A DNA stretch of 64,000 nucleotides. It comes from Daldinia sp. FL1419 (taxonomy: Eukaryota; Ascomycota; Sordariomycetes; Xylariales; Hypoxylaceae). Under the pieces are notes generated by a model. That model worked only from the letters and a program-made list of their open reading frames with translations. It ran no database searches and was not told where the DNA came from. How positions within the stretch are numbered: the first letter of the stretch is position 1; the number at the start of each line of letters is the position of its first letter. The DNA lies in contig MU623387.1 of NCBI GenBank assembly GCA_025201765.1, positions 62,001 to 126,000 on the forward strand, written 5' to 3'. Below, in pieces: positions 57,200-64,000 of the stretch. The translations under genes were made by a program, and so were the position numbers.

Positions 57200-60100
57200 A
57201 TTAGATGATTTGAGTCAAATTCTACCGAGAATATAGTGAATACCGGATGGATGAGTTGAAGGAATGCATCTCGAGTATCATATCATCGAGCGATTTGGGC
57301 ACTTCAAATACCAGTAAGTCAAGTGGATTGACCAAGTGAAGGTTTGGAAGGGACGTCACTACACCTGCTATTCACGTCATCTGTTAAGTCTCATGATATC
57401 ATGTACGCCTCATGGACTCAACATAACTTCCAACTTCATGCAGTCTTCTAAGTCCTAACCTAAGGATATAAACGCATCATTCAGTCTTGTCGGCCGAGTA
57501 CCGTCACATCGTCGACATCATTCTCACATTGGGCGAAGTCGGTAACCTAATCTATTCCATAAATTTCGAAGAATAACCACCTAACCCCGGATAATCATCG
57601 TCAAACTACTCTCACCAAATACGACAACAGAACCAAGTGAGACACGTGCTCGTATACCTGTATAGGTTAGTGTCCCCGATTGCCTCTTAGATGAGATCCA
57701 GGGGCACTACGAATAGTTTAGTCCGAGTGTCTAGCAAAATGATGCAAAATCGAATAGGGGAGATAATATTCCGTCTAGATGGCTAGTGTGAGTTGTGGAC
57801 TAGGACAAGCCGCATCTATCGTAAAACGCCGTGCGAGGGAGCACTACGCATGTGCCCTTATCCGTCGCATGCATTAACGTGAACATCCTACACCTTTCAC
57901 CCCTAGACTTGTCTAGCTGATCAGTCTCCAACGTGGCAGTTGTTTATCCAAGTAACTGTCAACGCAGTTTCGAGTTCGTCTACGGGTAACTAGGGTAGCT
58001 TCGAAACAATTTCAACGTGGGTGATTAGGGACGGATCTATGAGCATTTCCGACACGAAGCCGAACATAGACTCGACAAGGGTTTAAAAGCTAAGCGTGGA
58101 AAGGCCCGTAAATTACTATTATCTCTATTGGTTCATGCCCGCAGGGGTCCTCCGCAGCGTCGAAATCTGGATCCATACACTATTGTTCGAAGGGTTACAC
58201 AATTATATTGTCTTGAGGCTCTGTTTGTTAAGGGTTTCGGATCATCAAGGTTCTGTTCACGGACCGTTCCAGAAGCGACGCCAACGCCGTATTCTGAGGC
58301 TGTTCGCTTCGCACGATGTAAACGAGCGACATAAGCAAGACTCCTGAGGATCTTTGGCGTCGCCTCAAACTTCAATCTACACAACTAGTGCTAGCTTCTG
58401 TGCAGTCATTACCCTATGGCTTGTAGTGAGACGAACGGTAAATGATGGCTTCGTTTGAACGAGGAAGCCGTTGCAGAATCCCCGCGGAACTTACCTTGCA
58501 ACGATAGTTCGTTATTGACTTAGCTACACGTGTAGTAACTAACTCAGACCTTCTGAGTTGTCAGAAGAAGTGAGGCAGTTAGACACTGAAGTCCTTGTTT
58601 CCAATACCTTATACCTACCTAGGTGAATGTCTTGTTGATCCGACACCCATCTCGAAATGGTGGATGCCAAGCATAGACCTTGGTAGAGAGGTAGGCATGA
58701 GTTGCATTCTCTTGCTAGTTACCTGATAAACCCCGAGGGTTCAAAGGCGGCAAAAGTGCAAATACCTAGGTAAAAGCAGGAGGGATCATACGACGAGTTT
58801 CTATTCAGATGGCATGACGGCTGCTACGGATTTATATATCCAGCTCTTGGGAATGCTATTCAGAAGTGGCCTGATTTTTGTAATCATACGACTTTTCCTC
58901 GAGGATATCCAACATGGTGGGAGAGCATGGCGATCCAAGACAAAGGGCCAAGGTTAGCAGGGCCAGCAACGTGGGAGTTGACCCCCTCGCGGTATGAAAT
59001 GTAGCTTCTCGGGTCTCGGCAGCGCCAAGCGTACATCGAAGATACGACTAAAAAGGGTAGAAAATTGCTATGCGCTACTAGGAGACCAATGTATCGAAAG
59101 AAGTCTAGCGTCTGTTCCATGGGGTGCTTTAGTTACATGCATACTCGTTCATACTGCAGATTAGTCGACGGGATCTCGTCTAACTCTGTACATATTCCCA
59201 GGGTCAGGGGGTGCCTTAAAGAGGGGGAATAAGCTTGGTGGGATATACCATAGTAAGGGGGAAAAGGCACGCTCTCTGCAACGGGATAGGCTAAACCCGT
59301 TCTGTTGTCACCTTAAGCTTGGCAACTAGCAAGGATGGCAAGGATCCTGAAGGGATAGGTCGAAGTGTCACGGCCTCGCTTTATTCTATTGGTCACATAC
59401 GATCTCCCACCCTTTGCCTTGGACGAATCCGCGCTGTCTAACAACCGCCCGTCTGGATAAGCCTCGATTAGTTGTTCCGTTATTAAGTCTCAATCAATTG
59501 GCTTTTCACAACAGGTCTTGACCTACGGCGCCTATTTTGCATGTTGAAGACATCTTGCATATTTCTACCTAATAAACCCCGAATAACCCATCCTGTTCCC
59601 GACAATATGGTTCCCGTCATATTTTTACATGATTCCCGTTCAAATACGTCGTTGGATATTCGTATTTTCGTAGAAAGGTACGCGCACATACATTCTACGG
59701 CAGGCTAAGGGTCAACCTCTGCCCCCTGTCGAAACGCCAAAGAGCAGCGCTTCCAAACGCCGCCTGTCTCAACTCTGCCCCCACCATTACAAGGGTCTTG
59801 CTCTGAATAACCATCCGTGCCTGGCATACCGTCCGATCAAATTCAGTGTTCATCGGATGCAAATCTGACACCGCATCGACGGCTCGCGAAACGCTCCCCT
59901 TCCGTTTGATCTACCCCAGCTATTCCAGTTCAATCGTTGGTCAACCATCGAAAGCTCTATAGTCTAATCTGCCTCTGAAGCCACCAAGGAGCTTTGATGA
60001 GGGTTCATGGTTACGTGAAGTAGTTTAGCCGTGGAGATACGCTATCCAGGTAGACCCTCCTCACCTTTGTCGATTCCCGATATTCGATATTCCCACACTT

Positions 60101-60794
60101 GAGGATTAGACAGAAAACGGACTAGCATCTTCACGATCAACTTAAGGTTTCATGGGCTACTGACATCCGAGATATCGAGAAACCCCCTTCGTCCCCTGCC
60201 AGAAAGAAGCTTATGGTAGAACGAACGACCCAAGACCACTAAGACTACCCTGACTACTAAACAAGCTCCGGATCTTCGTACATCCATACTACCCTTGCCC
60301 TTATTTTTCATTTTGAGCCGTGAACGGTGGATCTCGCCTGATCGCATTGCCCACCTCGTCCTTTATGACTTACTCCCCGCCCACCAATCTTTACGTCTAA
60401 TTTTCTTCTCTTGGTCCTTCGCGCGGCAATCAGGACGTAGAAAGACTCCGCCTCTCACTCGAGACTTTCCCTACTTCGCCATCCTTTCCTTCGTCTCCTG
60501 CTGGCTCAGATCGCTCTTTTTATTTTTGGTTCGGTTTTGTTTACTTCTAGGTGTGCGACGTTGGATAATTAAGCCCTTTTTAATAATTGGAAATCGCGAA
60601 AAAGGAGAAATAGTTGCGGAAGGGTGATCGTTTTGAAAGTGTTGGAATCTGGTCTCGGTCGGTCCGTCCACTCGCTTCGAACGCCCTCGCCATCAAGTCG
60701 CCGTCTAGAAGGACAGAATCGCGTCGCAGGTCGACAAAATAAATAAATTTAAAATTTACGTCTTGGATAGGAGAGAGGGGCGTTTATTAGCATA
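57200..60794. other. Long gene-poor region
   Basis: 3.6 kb with no recognisable gene on either strand. The last ~700 bp (C/T-rich, then a T-rich tract) are probably the promoter and leader of noxA. A CCTAGGTA motif occurs at 58612 and 58766. Scattered short frames have no protein character. Confidence 0.5.
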
Positions 60795-62668
60795 ATGGCT
60801 GTCGTTGAATTGGTGAAGAAGCAGTTTACTGCGACTAAGATCATATTTCACATCCTATTCTGGGGGGTTCACTGGTTCTTCTTCGGTTATGGATGGTATG
60901 TTTGCTGAGTGTTACGTGTTAGCACAATTATCGCTAACTTCAGTTTAGGTGGAAGCAAGCTCAAGATCCCAAGCTAGCTGCTCTTAATACGCTATCATGG
61001 TCTGTGTGGTTATCGCGAGGTGCGGGTTTGGTTTTGGCGATTGATGGAACGTTGATTTTACTGCCCGTATGCCGAACGATTGTACGATGGATACGGCCCA
61101 AGATTAGGTTCTTGCCTCTAGATGAGAACATCTGGTTCCATCGTCAGGTCGCTTACGCTATGCTACTCTTCACCGTCATCCACGTCTCTGCTCACTACGT
61201 CAAGTATGTCCCCTCGAGCTCTTCGGGCCAAAAGCGAGTTGAACTAACCGGCTACAGCTTCTACAATGTGGAAAAGACGCAGGTTCGACCAGTTACCGCA
61301 ATTGAGATCCACTACACGCAACCTGGTGGTATTACCGGCCATGTGATGCTTCTCTGCATGCTGTTGATGTACACTACCGCTCACCATCGTATCCGTCAAC
61401 AATCATTCGAAACCTTCTGGTATACGCATCACCTTTTCATCCCGTTCTTCCTCGGACTGTACACTCACGCCGTCGGTTGCTTCGTCCGTGACACCGCCGA
61501 TCCCTTCTCTCCTTTTGCCGGAAGTATTTTCTGGGAACACTGTATCGGTTATCAGGGATGGCGATGGGAATTATTCGCGGGAGGCTTTTACCTGATCGAA
61601 CGTCTTTACCGAGAAGTACGAGCTAAGCGCACCACCAAGATTACTCGTGTAGTTCGCCACCCATACGGTAAGGAATATTCATTTATAAAATGTCATTTAT
61701 AATGCTAACACGGTTTATAGACGTCGTGGAGATCCAATTCGAGAAGCCTTCTTTCAAGTACAAGGCCGGCCAGTGGCTTTTCCTCCAGGTCCCTTCAGTC
61801 TCCGGCTACCAATGGCACCCGTTTACTATCACATCTTGCCCGTATGATCCTTACGTCTCGGTGCACGTTCGACAGGTTGGAGATTTCACCAGGGCGTTAG
61901 GTGATGCGGTTGGTGCTGGTGGCGCACAAGCTAAACTTTACGAAGGCGTTGACCCTATGGGGATGTACGAAGTCGCCTTACAGAACGGACAAGCTATGCC
62001 CCTACTCCGAATCGACGGACCGTATGGTGCCCCCGCCGAGGATGTGTTCGAGAACGAAATCGCAGTGCTTATTGGTACGGGTATCGGTGTAACGCCATGG
62101 GCTTCTATCCTGAAGAACATTTGGCACTTACGCAACAGCCCGAACCCTCCCAGGCGTCTTCGCCGTGTCGAGTTTATCTGGGTGTGCAAGGACACCGGTT
62201 CTTTCGAGTGGTTCCAGACTCTCCTGTCGTCTCTTGAATCCCAGAGTAACGAGGCGGCTCTCATCCCCGGTAGCAACGGTGTGGAATTCTTAAAGATTCA
62301 CACGTACCTAACCCAGAAGCTCGATATGGACACAACGCAAAACATTGTGCTAAACAGTGTCGGTGCTGACCACGACCCCTTAACGGAACTTAAGTCGCGT
62401 ACGAACTTCGGCCGACCTAACTTCTTAAGGATGTTCGAAGCCATGAGGGACGGGATTATGGACCGAACGTACATGACCGGTTTAGAAGGCAGCATGCAAA
62501 CAACGGTCGGTGTATATTTCTGTGGTCCTTCCGTAGCTGGTAAGTCTCGGATTTGTTCCACTCTACGAATCCTCGCTAACATATTTTCTAGCCCGTGATA
62601 TCCAGAAGGCAACCAAGACGGCAACATCTAAAGAAGTTCGCTTCCGATTCTGGAAGGAACATTTCTAA
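60795..62668 (+). CDS. noxA: NADPH oxidase NoxA (Nox1)
   Basis: Four exons, 60795-60895, 60949-61667, 61721-62539 and 62592-62668, with three introns of 52-53 nt, giving 571 residues. The six-helix ferric-reductase core has the haem-ligand histidines in HRQVAYAMLLFTVIHVSAH and YTHHLFIPFFLGLYTHAVG. The FAD site WHPFTITSCP and the NADPH sites GTGIGVTPWASIL and CGPSVA follow, ending FRFWKEHF with the usual terminal Phe. There are no EF-hands, which separates it from NoxC. It makes superoxide at membranes, working with NoxR and Rac; in many ascomycetes it controls fruiting bodies, hyphal fusion and infection structures. All key residues are intact. Confidence 0.97.
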
Positions 62669-64000
62669 ATGTACATATCGGCTGTTTTAATATACATGCA
62701 TCGTCCATACTACGAACTACTTATGACTTGCGAGGATAAGATACTCTAATAGGAGTGGTCTTGCGATAGTTTTGGGCGGTAGATGGGAGTTGGTGAACAG
62801 GCGTCCCGGCATTCAGCGAGATGCGGAAGCATGCTACGATCGAAAGACCCTTACCAATGCACAAGTCAATCTGTGGCCTAGAGAACTTCCGAATTGGTAC
62901 GAGGCGGTAAATACCGGATGGGGAAGACGATTTCCAATGAAGGAGTTTATTATATATTTGCTACATGGCCATCTAAATTTATCCCCTTTTAACTACCTAC
63001 CTACAATCATGTTTCTTGACCTTGGAATTTTGATGAATGCTCGATGAGTGAGTGTCATTAAAAATGGTGGTTTATTCAACTCCGTCTTTGAAATTGTAGA
63101 TGTGTTGTGCATTTGCGATCATAGAGTCATAAATTTGCGACAATAAATTTCAGAAAACCCTATTGCTTGTATCTCGAATGATATCAGATGATCTATAGGC
63201 TCAATAAGGCGGTCATACTGCGAGCGCTTAGGATTTCAGACGTATGCGCTGAACCCCTATCGCGTGGACGTCTGGCCAGTGTGTAACTTGGCGTGTCGCA
63301 GGTTGCTCGCCCTCTTTGGAAAGATAATTCTAAAAAGGAGGGTTGCACCAAGATGGATTCAGCGCTTCCTTTTCATATTTACCAATTATTTCATCTCCTC
63401 TACAAGAACTTTAGGCTAGATTTAATCTGTGCTTCATAAATCTGACGCCTCAACCGGTGCAATGGAAGCGCATGGCGAAACCGGGAACTCGTAGAAGACA
63501 ATCAGGAGGTAGCATTATCAGCAACGTATAGTAAGTAATAAGTCGTTCATGAGGTGTACGTATTTAGGGTACAACACTTATAGTAATCCGGTTGTGAAAT
63601 ATTAGTTTGTATGGCGCGTAGGGAAATGTGCTACTCCAGTAAGGCGTCAATCAATGATACGCATAGAGTCATATGTAGCATGATGAAGACTGAGCCATAG
63701 GTGGCCTTCGTTTGCATTCATTGTGGCCAATTCCGTGTGGAAGCCAAGCATCTTGAATAGAGTCTGATGGGCGACTATGATCGTCCTGCTAGTTGCTCCC
63801 AATTTAATCTCCTGTAAGTCCAAAAGGAAAGGAGGCTGGCTCGATCCAAAATGCCCATTTACTAAACAAAGTCTTAATTAATAGTCAATATAGTCCATAT
63901 GCCACGGCCTCCTCCAATATACGGGCCAAGATCGTCTCATGAAATCACACAGCCACCTTCATCTCCGTTATTGTCAATCAATCTCACGCACCGCTCGTGT
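62669..64000. other. Intergenic region to right edge
   Basis: 3' flank of noxA and AT-rich DNA. One open minus-strand stretch at 63647-63877 (76 codons, no good start) is noted as a possible coding remnant. Nothing else recognised. Confidence 0.5.

Noticed and set aside
58096..58347. 83-codon open frame in the gene-poor region
   Set aside because: No ATG start, overlapping frames on both strands, composition not protein-like, no family.
1..64000. CRISPR array, rRNA genes or prokaryotic operons
   Set aside because: No regularly spaced direct repeats, no rRNA sequence, and gene structure is clearly eukaryotic.

Overview
The window is nuclear DNA of a filamentous ascomycete (Pezizomycotina; gene content and protein style suggest Sordariomycetes, perhaps Xylariales, but the order is inferred). 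Evidence: most genes are split by short introns of about 50-75 nt with GT..AG borders and CTAAC-like branch sites; fungus-specific families are present (Zn2Cys6 regulator, NACHT NLR, NoxA, DUF7514-type, HVA1/DUF2945); there is no operon structure. Exons were assembled by hand from splice signals and reading frame, so exon borders are predictions.

Left third (1-20 kb): a multi-pass membrane protein running off the left edge, an F-box-like ankyrin protein, a small secreted Cys-rich protein, an intronless Zn2Cys6 factor, ribosomal protein eL20 (RPL20), CSN12, a BTB/POZ protein and a 63-residue secreted peptide. Middle (20-40 kb): a BTB-like protein, an NLR with NACHT domain, a ruined ankyrin gene facing it tail to tail, a GNAT acetyltransferase, a DUF7514-type Ser/Arg-rich protein, a Cys-containing protein with acidic tail, a three-part secreted protein with dibasic sites, a 613-bp element with perfect 96-bp inverted ends, and a GT2 glycosyltransferase. 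Right third (41-63 kb): a spindle-pole coiled-coil protein with a Cep57-type end, an MFS transporter, Y14/RBM8, an orphan ORF, the DHHC acyltransferase PFA4, class I myosin, a tiny HVA1-type gene, and NADPH oxidase NoxA.

Most genes are unrelated housekeeping or accessory genes. Myosin-1 and PFA4 are convergent neighbours; Y14 and the MFS gene share a divergent promoter region. The accessory stretch 20-38 kb (NLR, decayed ankyrin gene, secreted proteins, transposon remnant) is where the unusual signals concentrate. No rRNA, CRISPR, or convincing tRNA gene was seen. The most notable items are the ankyrin pseudogene with C-to-T type stops (a RIP-like pattern), the perfect-TIR element, the probable Kex2-processed secreted protein, two genes whose start codon sits alone or nearly alone in its exon, and a glutamate at the myosin TEDS position.
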